From contig NZ_CP017688.1 of the NCBI RefSeq assembly GCF_001831475.1, positions 806,001 through 870,000 of the forward strand: a stretch of 64,000 nucleotides of DNA, read 5' to 3'. Both the position numbers and the translations under genes were made by a program. The notes beneath the pieces were generated by a model. The model saw only the letters and a program-made list of their open reading frames with translations, made no database searches and was not told the origin of the DNA. Source of the stretch: Flavobacterium crassostreae (GTDB lineage: Bacteria; Bacteroidota; Bacteroidia; Flavobacteriales; Flavobacteriaceae). Within the stretch, counting starts at the first letter, position 1; each line of letters begins with the position of its first letter. Of the stretch, positions 34,306 through 43,600 are shown in pieces.

Positions 34306-35193
34306 ATGGAACAAAAAACCCAAAAAATGAAATTATATCCTATAGAAACTGGTAATTTTAAATTAGACGGAGGTGCTATGTTTGGCGTGGTGCCAAAAAC
34401 TATCTGGAACAGAACCAATCCTGCCGATAGCAACAATCTAATAGACATTGCTGCCAGATGTTTGCTTATAGAAGACGGCCACAGACTAATTTTGATAGAT
34501 ACCGGAATGGGCAACAAACAGTCCGAAAAGTTTTTTGGGTACTATTCGCTTTGGGGTTCGCACTCCTTAGACCAATCCTTGGCTAAATATGGTTTTCACC
34601 GTAACGATATTACAGATGTTTTTATGACCCACTTGCATTTTGATCACTGTGGTGGTAGCGTGCAATGGAACAAAGATAAAACAGGATACGAACCCGCTTT
34701 TAAAAATGCTAGATTTTGGTCTAATGAAAGTCATTGGGAATGGGCAACAAAACCCAACCCAAGAGAGAAAGCTTCTTTTTTGTCCGAAAATATTCTGCCC
34801 ATGCAAGAAAGCGGGCAACTCCATTTTATCCAAAAACCAACGGGAGATTTTTTAGAAAAATCCGAGTTGGGTTTTGGGGTTTTATTTGCAGATGGCCATA
34901 CCGAAAAACAAATGATTCCGCACATTCAATACCAAGACAAAACCATTGTTTTTTGTGCCGATCTATTGCCAACAGCCGGACATATTCCGGTTCCGTACGT
35001 CATGGGATACGATACCAGACCCTTGTTGACCATGCCAGAGAAAACTAAATTTTTGGCCGCCGCTGCCGCAAAAGGGTATTATTTGTTTCTGGAACACGAT
35101 GCGCACAACCAAATAATTACCGTGCAAGAAACCGAAAAAGGAGTGCGTTTAAAGGATGTTTTTAGCTCTAACGAAATCTTAACATCCTGTTAA
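34306..35193 (+). CDS. MBL-fold metallo-hydrolase
   Basis: A metallo-beta-lactamase-fold hydrolase of about 295 residues with a dinuclear metal site: HLHFDHCGG (HxHxDH), further ligand segments FADGHTEKQM, VFCADLLPTAGH and the C-terminal FLEHDAHN. It has the length and layout of lactonase-like or general MBL hydrolases; the substrate is not predictable. No signal peptide. The start is ATG 34306 or ATG 34327 (MKLYPIETGNF); an in-frame TTG at 34297 lies inside the -7 box and is rejected. It stands alone, divergent from the suf cluster. Confidence 0.9.
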   Translation: MEQKTQKMKLYPIETGNFKLDGGAMFGVVPKTIWNRTNPADSNNLIDIAARCLLIEDGHRLILIDTGMGNKQSEKFFGYYSLWGSHSLDQSLAKYGFHRNDITDVFMTHLHFDHCGGSVQWNKDKTGYEPAFKNARFWSNESHWEWATKPNPREKASFLSENILPMQESGQLHFIQKPTGDFLEKSELGFGVLFADGHTEKQMIPHIQYQDKTIVFCADLLPTAGHIPVPYVMGYDTRPLLTMPEKTKFLAAAAAKGYYLFLEHDAHNQIITVQETEKGVRLKDVFSSNEILTSC

Positions 35194-35263
35194 TGGTTTT
35201 TTTATTGCAACAAAATAAATTATTTTAGACCCATAATTTCAAACAAAATAAAATTTTTAATAA

Positions 35264-36889
35264 ATGAATACCATCAAACCTATTTGTATTTCTGCTTTTG
35301 CCATGCTGGTTCTTGCAGGATGTGGCGCTCAAAAGCAAGTTTCTAATTGGAACGCTATTACGGCCATAAGTGCCCCTTTAAATGTAAAAAAAACAACCCC
35401 TCTAAAAGAATCGGAGTTAAAACGATGGAGTCATTTAGACCTTGTGAAAGACACCATACCGGGGATGAGCGTAGATAGAGCCTATGCCGAATTGTTAAAA
35501 GACAAAAAAGGAGTTCCGGTTATTGTTGCAGTGGTAGATTCGGGCGCAGACATAGAGCATGAAGACCTAAAACAAGTAATCTGGACCAATACTAAAGAAA
35601 TCCCTGCCAACGGCATTGATGATGACAATAATGGCTATATTGATGATATACACGGATGGAACTTTTTGGGAGAAAGCACCAAAGAAAATCTAGAATACGA
35701 GCGCATCATCAAAGACAAAACCCTTGTAGACGAAGCCACCTATTTGGAAGCCAAAAAAATATACGATCAAAAAATTGCCGAAGCCAACCAAAACAAAGCA
35801 AGATTAGAGCAAATGTTGTTAGCAACTAGCAATGCAGACCAAACCATTGTTGGAGCACTAAACAAGCCAACGTATACTCTAGAAGAGCTTACTGCTTTAG
35901 AGTCTAATGAAGCAAAGGTTTTAGAAAGCAAAACAATCATGCAAAAAATGCTTTCTTACGGAATGGCCGTGCCAGAATTAAAACAAGCAATCCAAGGAGA
36001 TATAGACGCAATGACAGCCTTGCTCACTGGAGCAACTTTAAAACAAAACTACCGAAAAGTAGTAGGAGATAACCCACAAGATATTACGGACCTAACCTAT
36101 GGCAATAACAATGTAATGGGGCCAAACAAAGAAGACACCCTTCATGGAACCCATGTTTCGGGGATTATTGCACAAGTAAGACACAACCAAATTGGTGGTG
36201 ATGGAGTGGCTAACAATGTTCAGATTTTGACCGTGCGAGCTGTTCCTGATGGAGACGAGTACGATAAAGACATTGCCCTAGGAATTAGATATGCTGTGGA
36301 TAATGGAGCAAAAGTAATCAATGGTAGCTTCGGAAAAAGTTTTTCTCCAAACAAACAATGGGTTTATGATGCAATTAAATATGCCCAAGAGAAAGACGTA
36401 TTGTTGGTTCATGCAGCTGGTAACGACGCCAAGGATATTGATGTTTTTGATAATTTTCCGAATGATTCGGATGACAAAAAAACAGAATTTGCAGACAATA
36501 TGATTACCATTGGAGCCTTAAATTTTGAATACGGAGACCAAGTAGTAGCACGTTTTTCGAACATCGGAAAAATAAACGTAGACGTATATGCTCCAGGAGT
36601 AAAAGTGTATGCAACAACCCCTAATAATACCTATAAATATTTGCAAGGAACCTCTATGGCTTCTCCAAATGCAGCAGGAGTAGCGGCACTTATTCGTTCG
36701 TACTACCCTAGTTTGACAGCATCGCAAGTAAAACATATTTTGATGGATTCTGGAGTAGCAATAACTACAGAAGTGGTTGTTGGCGGCAACCCAAGAGACC
36801 GACGTCCTTTTACAGAGTTATCCCAATCTGGTAAAATAGTCAATGCCTATAATGCTATTTTGATGGCAGAGAAAATGACCAAAAAATAA
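35264..36889 (+). CDS. S8 family (subtilisin-like) serine peptidase, lipoprotein
   Basis: A 541-residue predicted lipoprotein (lipobox LAGC, Cys20) with a complete subtilase triad: D92 in VAVVDSGAD, H297 in HGTHVSG and S464 in GTSMASP; N387 in HAAGND forms the oxyanion hole. About 200 residues separate Asp and His, far more than in subtilisin. This insert starts with a possible calcium loop (GIDDDNNGYIDD) and then has a long charged helical region (about 140-265). It is probably a surface or periplasmic protease. A terminator follows, then an M1 peptidase gene. Confidence 0.94.
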   Translation: MNTIKPICISAFAMLVLAGCGAQKQVSNWNAITAISAPLNVKKTTPLKESELKRWSHLDLVKDTIPGMSVDRAYAELLKDKKGVPVIVAVVDSGADIEHEDLKQVIWTNTKEIPANGIDDDNNGYIDDIHGWNFLGESTKENLEYERIIKDKTLVDEATYLEAKKIYDQKIAEANQNKARLEQMLLATSNADQTIVGALNKPTYTLEELTALESNEAKVLESKTIMQKMLSYGMAVPELKQAIQGDIDAMTALLTGATLKQNYRKVVGDNPQDITDLTYGNNNVMGPNKEDTLHGTHVSGIIAQVRHNQIGGDGVANNVQILTVRAVPDGDEYDKDIALGIRYAVDNGAKVINGSFGKSFSPNKQWVYDAIKYAQEKDVLLVHAAGNDAKDIDVFDNFPNDSDDKKTEFADNMITIGALNFEYGDQVVARFSNIGKINVDVYAPGVKVYATTPNNTYKYLQGTSMASPNAAGVAALIRSYYPSLTASQVKHILMDSGVAITTEVVVGGNPRDRRPFTELSQSGKIVNAYNAILMAEKMTKK

Positions 36890-36910
36890 TTCCTTATGCA
36901 AGGTAACCTA

Positions 36911-36943
36911 ATGGAAGAGCAGTCTGCTCTTCCATTTTTTATT
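36911..36943 (+). terminator. Intrinsic terminator after the S8 peptidase gene
   Basis: ATGGAAGAGC (36911-36920) pairs with GCTCTTCCAT (36926-36935), loop AGTCT, followed by TTTTTT. It separates the S8 and M1 peptidase genes. Confidence 0.85.
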
Positions 36944-36954
36944 TATATAAAAAG

Positions 36955-38832
36955 ATGAAAAAAATTCTCTTAATTTGCTTGTTCAGCTGTAGTGCTGCAA
37001 CCGTATTGGCACAAAATACAAAATATTGGCAACAACACGTAGCCTATAAAATGGACGTTTCTATGGACGTTTCTAAGTACCAATATAAAGGAACACAAGA
37101 ATTAGTGTATACCAATAACTCCAACGATACCCTCCAAAAAGTCTACTACCATTTGTTTAACAACGCATTCCAACCCGGAAGCGAGATGGATGCCAGGTTG
37201 CACAGCATTAAAGACCCAGATGCCAGAATGGTTCATAACGTCAAATTAGAAGGCAAAACGGTTAAGGTTAGTCGTATAGAGAGTTTAAAACCCGACGAAA
37301 TTGGGTATTTAAAAATCACTAATTTTAAACAAGATGGCGTTGCAGCTAGTACCAAAACAACTGGAACTATTCTGGAGGTAGTTCTGGCACAACCAATACT
37401 ACCCAATAGCCAAACCACATTTACACTTGATTTTGACGGACAAGTTCCGGTACAAATCCGCCGTTCCGGACGTAATAACTCCGAGAACGTGGCCTTATCC
37501 ATGGCACAATGGTATCCCAAATTAGCAGAGTTTGATTTTGAAGGCTGGCATACAGATCCCTATATAGCTAGAGAGTTTCATGGCGTTTGGGGAGATTTTG
37601 ATGTTACCATTCGTATAGATTCAGCCTATACCTTAGGAGGTTCCGGATACTTACAAAACCCAAATCAAATAGGTCATGGTTACCAAGATGAAGGAGTGGT
37701 TGTAAAAATGCCTAAAAAATCCAAAACCCTAGCATGGCATTTTATAGCTCCAATGGTGCATGATTTTACCTGGGCAGCAGACAAAGACTACATTCATGAT
37801 GTAGTAAAAGGCCCTAATGATGTTGCTTTACATTTTTTATACAAAAACAATCCTAGCACAACAGCAAACTGGAAAAAATTAGAACCCATGATGGTCAAAG
37901 TGATGGATTTTTATAACAAAAACATTGGTCCCTATCCGTACCAACAATACTCATTTATACAAGGTGGAGATGGAGGAATGGAATATGCTATGTGCACCTT
38001 AATGTTAGGAAACGGAACCCTCGAGGGACTCTACGGAATGGCAACCCACGAGTTGGGGCACTCTTGGTTTCAGCATATTTTGGCTTCCAACGAGTCCAAA
38101 CACCCTTGGATGGACGAAGGATTTACTACCTATGTTGAAGATTTGGTTACTAATGCCTTGTCTGACCAAAAAGTAGCCAATCCTTTTGCAGGAAATTATA
38201 AAGCCTATTATTATTTAGTAAACTCCGGAAATGAGCAGCCGCAATCTACCCACGGAGATCGGTATGACCAAAACAGATCCTATAGCATTTCTTCGTATGT
38301 CAAAGGATGTTTATTTTTGTCTCAATTGGGATATGTTATTGGTTCCGAAAAATTGGATCAAACCATCCAGAGATACTACCATGATTTTAAATTCAAACAC
38401 CCCACACCCAATGACATCAAGAGAACTGCAGAACGGGTATCTGGAGCAAATTTAGATTGGTATTTAACAGATTGGACCACCACAACCAATACTATTGATT
38501 ATGGCATTCAGGCAGTAACCGCCAACCAAGAGCAAACCAGGGTGCGTTTAGAAAGAATAGGCCGAATGCCCATGCCTATAGATCTAACGGTAGAGTATGC
38601 AGATGGAACCAAAGAGAGTTTTTATATCCCTTTGCGCATGATGCATTTTGAGAAAGCAAATCCAAATCCAAGCCTAAAAAGAACCGTTTTGCAGGATTGG
38701 ACTTGGGCGGCATCTAACTATGATTTTACAATTGCTGCTCCCAAAAATTCAATTAAAAAAATCACCATTGATCCAAGCGGCTTAATGGCAGATGTAAAAC
38801 AAGATAACAACGTGTATATCTTGGAGCAATAA
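36955..38832 (+). CDS. M1 family metallopeptidase (exported aminopeptidase)
   Basis: A 625-residue zinc peptidase with a signal peptide (cleavage after TVLAQ). The exopeptidase motif GGMEYA is at residues 340-345 and the zinc site HELGH at 365-369, with the third ligand E388 in WMDEGFTTY, as in M1 enzymes. An N-terminal beta domain (about 30-250) precedes it. The chain ends after the catalytic and short C-terminal region and lacks the large C-terminal HEAT-like domain of PepN. It likely trims peptides in the periplasm. It starts 12 bp after a terminator, so its promoter may lie within or before that hairpin. Confidence 0.94.
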   Translation: MKKILLICLFSCSAATVLAQNTKYWQQHVAYKMDVSMDVSKYQYKGTQELVYTNNSNDTLQKVYYHLFNNAFQPGSEMDARLHSIKDPDARMVHNVKLEGKTVKVSRIESLKPDEIGYLKITNFKQDGVAASTKTTGTILEVVLAQPILPNSQTTFTLDFDGQVPVQIRRSGRNNSENVALSMAQWYPKLAEFDFEGWHTDPYIAREFHGVWGDFDVTIRIDSAYTLGGSGYLQNPNQIGHGYQDEGVVVKMPKKSKTLAWHFIAPMVHDFTWAADKDYIHDVVKGPNDVALHFLYKNNPSTTANWKKLEPMMVKVMDFYNKNIGPYPYQQYSFIQGGDGGMEYAMCTLMLGNGTLEGLYGMATHELGHSWFQHILASNESKHPWMDEGFTTYVEDLVTNALSDQKVANPFAGNYKAYYYLVNSGNEQPQSTHGDRYDQNRSYSISSYVKGCLFLSQLGYVIGSEKLDQTIQRYYHDFKFKHPTPNDIKRTAERVSGANLDWYLTDWTTTTNTIDYGIQAVTANQEQTRVRLERIGRMPMPIDLTVEYADGTKESFYIPLRMMHFEKANPNPSLKRTVLQDWTWAASNYDFTIAAPKNSIKKITIDPSGLMADVKQDNNVYILEQ

Positions 38833-38858
38833 TTAAATATAGAATACCAATAAATACC

Positions 38859-38890
38859 AAAAAAGTCTAGTTTTTACGCTAGACTTTTTT
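38859..38890. terminator. Bidirectional intrinsic terminator
   Basis: AAAAAAGTCTAG (38859-38870) pairs with CTAGACTTTTTT (38879-38890), loop of 8 nt. It lies between the convergent M1 peptidase and threonine dehydrogenase genes. Confidence 0.9.
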
Positions 38891-38898
38891 TGTTGCTT

Positions 38899-39852
38899 TT
38901 ATTTTTGTAATTTTTTTAAATTATCAAGCATAACTTTGGTCATGGTTTCGAGATCAAAGTCGTGTTTCCATCCCCAATCTGCTCTGGCATTGCTATCATC
39001 AATACTCGAAGGCCAGCTATCGGCAATTTTTTGACGAAAGTCGGGCTTATAAGTAATGGTAAATTCTGGAATGTGTTTCTGGATGGCAGCCGCAATATCC
39101 TTTGGAGCAAAACTCATGGCGGCTAAGTTGTAAGACGAGTGTATCTTGAGGTCCTCTGGAGCTGCTTGCATAATTTTTATGGTTGCAGCAATAGCATCGT
39201 CCATATACATCATAGGCATTTTTGTTTCCGAAGAAATAAAGCTCTCATAAGTTTTGTCAGACAAAGCTTTATGGAATATGTCTACAGCATAATCCGTAGT
39301 TCCGCCGCCAGGAGCAGAGGACCAACTTATTAAACCTGGATAGCGAATGCTGCGCACATCCACGCCAAAGATATTATGGTAGTATTCACACCATCTCTCG
39401 CCGGCTTGTTTGCTAATTCCGTAAACCGTAGAGGGCTCCATGATGGTATATTGTTGGGTGTTTTCTTTGGGTGTTGTAGGGCCAAAAACAGCAATGCTTG
39501 AGGGCCAGAATATTTTTTTTATTTTTCCAGCTTTAGCTAAATTCAACACATGAAATAACGAATTCATATTCAAATCCCAAGCAAACGCAGGGTTTTTTTC
39601 CGCAGTTCCTGAAAGCAAAGCAGCCATCAAATATACATCCGTAATTTCATGAACCTCTACCAAATGTTCTATTTGATTAAAATCTAAGGCATTAATTACT
39701 TCAAATGGGCCAGAATTAACCACATCAATGTTTAATTTACGAATATCCGAGGCAATTACATTTTCGGTTCCGTATACCTCTCTAAGAGAATGAGTCAGCT
39801 CGGTTCCAATTTGTCCACAAGCTCCAATAATTAATACTTTTGTACGCGTCAT
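38899..39852 (-). CDS. tdh: L-threonine 3-dehydrogenase (SDR/epimerase type)
   Basis: A 317-residue extended-SDR protein that oxidises L-threonine to 2-amino-3-ketobutyrate with NAD+, feeding glycine and acetyl-CoA formation. The NAD-binding GACGQIG is at residues 10-16 and the catalytic Y144-x-x-x-K148 in TVYGISKQAGE. Segments typical of this TDH class are present: FWPSSIAVFGP, RYPGLISWSSAPGGGTTDYA and KMPMMYMDDAI. No kbl gene is adjacent. A TATCTTTG box lies 18 nt upstream. Confidence 0.92.
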   Translation of the reverse strand: MTRTKVLIIGACGQIGTELTHSLREVYGTENVIASDIRKLNIDVVNSGPFEVINALDFNQIEHLVEVHEITDVYLMAALLSGTAEKNPAFAWDLNMNSLFHVLNLAKAGKIKKIFWPSSIAVFGPTTPKENTQQYTIMEPSTVYGISKQAGERWCEYYHNIFGVDVRSIRYPGLISWSSAPGGGTTDYAVDIFHKALSDKTYESFISSETKMPMMYMDDAIAATIKIMQAAPEDLKIHSSYNLAAMSFAPKDIAAAIQKHIPEFTITYKPDFRQKIADSWPSSIDDSNARADWGWKHDFDLETMTKVMLDNLKKLQK

Positions 39853-39869
39853 AGCTAGAATTTAAGCCA

Positions 39870-39877
39870 CAAAGATA
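39870..39877 (-). promoter_or_regulatory. -7 box TATCTTTG for the threonine dehydrogenase gene
   Basis: Exact TANNTTTG match on the minus strand, 17 nt before the ATG at 39852. No well-spaced -33 box. Confidence 0.5.
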
Positions 39878-40012
39878 AGAAATTTGCCAATAAGGCATTT
39901 AGAGAGACTAACGGTTTGTGACTACCTAAAGCAAAGTAGGACAATAGCGATTTAATTGGTATTATTTTGGCAGTATAGTTATCAAAATCACAGCAAACAG
40001 AAATGATTTGTA

Positions 40013-40028
40013 ATTTGAAAATTCAAAT
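40013..40028. promoter_or_regulatory. Perfect palindrome ATTTGAA-AA-TTCAAAT
   Basis: A 16-nt perfect dyad located 21 nt upstream of the -7 box at 40050, where a -33 element would be expected. It could be an operator for the lipoprotein-mfd transcript or a chance AT-rich palindrome. Confidence 0.35.
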
Positions 40029-40049
40029 CTGTATTTATAAATTACTTTG

Positions 40050-40057
40050 TAACTTTG
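40050..40057 (+). promoter_or_regulatory. -7 box TAACTTTG for the lipoprotein-mfd transcript
   Basis: Exact TANNTTTG match 18 nt before the ATG at 40076. It excludes the in-frame TTG at 40055, which lies inside the box. Confidence 0.5.
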
Positions 40058-40075
40058 TGGTTCAATGCCATATTT

Positions 40076-40678
40076 ATGAAATCGAACACAATTGCTGTTT
40101 TTTTAGTTCTTCTATTGTTTGTTTCCTGTAAAGAGGAAAATTCAAAAAAAAATGTAGCTACTACAAAAGAGCTAAAAAAGAAAGAACTCCTTTTATCTAC
40201 CATAAGTAATGCCTGGGATTTTTATGACACTCCCATCAACCAAACAGCAGAGCAAAGTGTGGTCACTTGGACCGAATTGCGCAATTTGTTACAAGAGTTG
40301 CATTTAAAACCCAAGGGAACCATTAGCGCTTTTCAGCAAAAAGCCACCGCAATTGCCACCGCAGCTACCGCCCTAAGCCAGAACATCCCGCAATGCTACA
40401 ACCAACCAGAGATTAAAAGTAGGATTGGCACTTTGATTACAAAAATTAAATTATTGGATTTATACCTGCATCTGGATGCCATTGCCCAAGACAAAGTAGT
40501 CCAAATAATTCCAGAAATAAATAAAGAACTAGCCTCTTTGCAAAGACAAATGGATAAAATTGTGGTAAAAAGCAACATTCCAACAGAACAAGGAGAGTCG
40601 GAACTAAAACAAATGAAGGATGCCTCACGAGCCATCTCCAACCAACCAACAGACCAAAATTTACCACGAGTTGACTAA
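40076..40678 (+). CDS. Small lipoprotein upstream of mfd
   Basis: A 200-residue predicted lipoprotein: signal (NTIAVFLVLLL), lipobox FVSC with Cys near residue 18, then a mostly helical, Gln/Lys-rich domain (LLQELHLKPKGTISAFQQKA, ITKIKLLDLYLHLDAI). I do not recognise a family. The start is the ATG at 40076; the in-frame TTG further upstream lies in the promoter. The 3' end overlaps the mfd reading frame, so the two are co-transcribed, although one product is an envelope protein and the other a DNA-repair factor. Confidence 0.75.
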   Translation: MKSNTIAVFLVLLLFVSCKEENSKKNVATTKELKKKELLLSTISNAWDFYDTPINQTAEQSVVTWTELRNLLQELHLKPKGTISAFQQKATAIATAATALSQNIPQCYNQPEIKSRIGTLITKIKLLDLYLHLDAIAQDKVVQIIPEINKELASLQRQMDKIVVKSNIPTEQGESELKQMKDASRAISNQPTDQNLPRVD

Positions 40679-43600
40679 AACAGTTTTATACACCACCTAC
40701 GATAAGGCGCCCACAACACAACAAATTGCGGCCCATTTAAATCAAAACGCTTCCACAAAGATGCATCTTAACGGCTTGTTAGGATCTGCAACTTCCTTTG
40801 TGATACGGTCTCTATTCCAGAAAACCGAAAGCCCATTTTTACTGATCTTAAACAACAAAGAAGAAGCAGCCTATTATCTAAACGATTTGGAGCAAATGGT
40901 TGGAGAGAAAGACGTTTTGTTTTATCCTGCCTCTTTCCGTATGCCCTACCAACTAGAAGACACCGATAATGCCAATGTTTTATTGCGTGCTGAGGTATTG
41001 AACCGCATTAACTCGCGCCAAAAACCAGCCCTAATTGTTAGCTATCCAGAGGCATTGTTTGAAAAAGTAGTAACCCGTAAAGATTTAGACAAAAACACCC
41101 TAAAGGTAGCCGTTGGAGATAAAATATCGATAGACTTTATTAATGAAGTTTTATTTGAGTACGAATTTAAAAGAGTCGATTTTATCACAGAACCGGGAGA
41201 ATTTTCGGTACGTGGAGGAATTGTAGATGTGTTTTCTTTTTCTAATGATAACCCCTATAGAATCGAGTTTTTTGGCAATGAGGTAGACAGCATTCGGAGT
41301 TTTGATGTAGGTACGCAATTGTCTATCGAAATCCAGAAAAAAATCACCATTATCCCTAATGTCGAAAATAAAATATTTCAAGAAAACAGAGAAAGCTTCT
41401 TGGACTATATATCCCAGAAAACGGTACTTTTTATTCAAAATACCGAAGATTTATTGGTACAATTAGACCAGCAATTTGCCAAAGCCGAAACTGCTTTTGA
41501 AAAACTATCCAAAGACATTAAACACGCCACGCCCGAACAACTATTTTTAAACCAAGCTAGTTTTATACAAAAAGCAGTTGGATTTTCGGTGGTAGAATTT
41601 GGTTCCAAAGCTATTTTTAAAACCACCAAAACGGTTGCATACCATATAAAACCACAACCCTCGTTCAACAAACAATTTGATTTGTTGTTAAATAATCTGA
41701 ATGAAAATCATTTTAACGGCTACAAAAACTACCTCTTTTGTTCCAATGATGCCCAAGCCAAGCGGTTTCATGATATTTTTGAAACCTTAGACGAGGCCAA
41801 TTCCGAAAACATCCGAAAACAGTACACCACCATTGTGCTGCCCATTTACCAAGGTTTTATAGACCAAGAAAACCAAATTGCCTGCTATACAGACCATCAG
41901 ATTTTTGAGCGTTACCATAAGTTTAGCATCAAGAACGGCTATTCCAAAAAACAAAACATCAGCCTGAAAGAGTTGACCACCCTGTCTGTTGGAGATTATG
42001 TAACCCATATTGACCACGGAATTGGGCGTTTTGGAGGCCTACAAAAAATTGACGTAGAGGGCAAAACCCAAGAAACCATCAAGTTAGTTTACGCAGATAA
42101 CGATATTGTGTACGTAAGCATCCACTCGTTGCACAAAATTTCAAAATATACCGGCAAAGACGGCACGCCACCCAAGATTTACAAAGTAGGTTCTAATGCT
42201 TGGAAAACGCTAAAGCAAAAAACCAAAGCGCGCGTCAAAAATATTGCCTTTAATCTGATCCAGCTTTACGCCAAAAGAAGACTAGACAAAGGATTTCAAT
42301 TTGCGCCAGATAGTTATCTACAAAATGAATTAGAAAGCTCGTTTATCTATGAAGATACCCCAGATCAAACCAAATCCACTCAAGAGGTCAAAGCAGATAT
42401 GGAGAGTGACAGACCAATGGATAGACTGGTTTGTGGAGATGTAGGTTTTGGAAAAACAGAAGTAGCCATTCGGGCCGCTTTTAAAGCCGTAGACAACAGC
42501 AAGCAAGTAGCCGTTTTGGTGCCAACCACCATTTTAGCCTACCAACATTATAGAACCTTTACCGAACGATTAAAAGACATGCCAGTCTCAATTGGGTATT
42601 TAAACCGTTTTAGAACTGCCAAACAAAAAGCCGAAACACTTAAATTATTAGCCGAAGGAAAGCTAGACATTGTTATTGGTACCCATCAATTGGTCAATAA
42701 AAACGTGGTCTTTAAAGATTTAGGTTTACTAATTGTAGATGAAGAACAAAAATTTGGCGTCAACGTCAAAGACAAGCTAAAAACCATAGCCGCCAATGTA
42801 GATACCTTGACCCTAACGGCAACACCCATCCCAAGAACCCTCCAGTTCTCCTTAATGGCAGCACGAGATTTATCCGTAATTACAACCCCTCCACCCAATA
42901 GGTATCCCATTGAGACCAATGTGGTAGGATTTAGCGAAGAAACCATTCGGGATGCAATTGCTTATGAAATACAGCGTAACGGACAAGTTTTTTTTATCAA
43001 CAACCGTATTGAAAACATCAAGGAAGTAGCCGGAATGATTCAGCGCTTAGTGCCCAATGCCAGAGTAGGGATTGGTCATGGCCAAATGGAAGGTAAAAAA
43101 CTAGAAGAGTTAATGCTGGCTTTCATGAATGGAGAATTTGACGTATTGGTAGCCACCACGATTATTGAGAGCGGATTGGATGTTCCAAACGCCAACACCA
43201 TTTTTATAAACAATGCCAACAATTTTGGACTTTCTGATTTGCATCAAATGCGAGGTAGAGTAGGCCGAAGCAACAAAAAAGCGTTCTGTTATTTTATATG
43301 TCCACCCTATTCAGCCATGACCGAAGATGCCCGCAAACGGATTCAGGCCTTAGAACAATTTAGCGAATTAGGAAGCGGTTTTAATATTGCCATGAAAGAT
43401 TTGGAAATCCGAGGAGCGGGAGATTTACTAGGCGGCGAACAATCTGGTTTTATTAACGAAATAGGTTTTGATACCTATCAAAAAATCATGAACGAAGCCA
43501 TTGATGAGTTAAAAGAAAACGAATTCAAGGCATTATATCCTACAGAAAATAATATCGAAACCAAGGAGTATGTAAAAGACCTTCAGATGGATACCGATTT

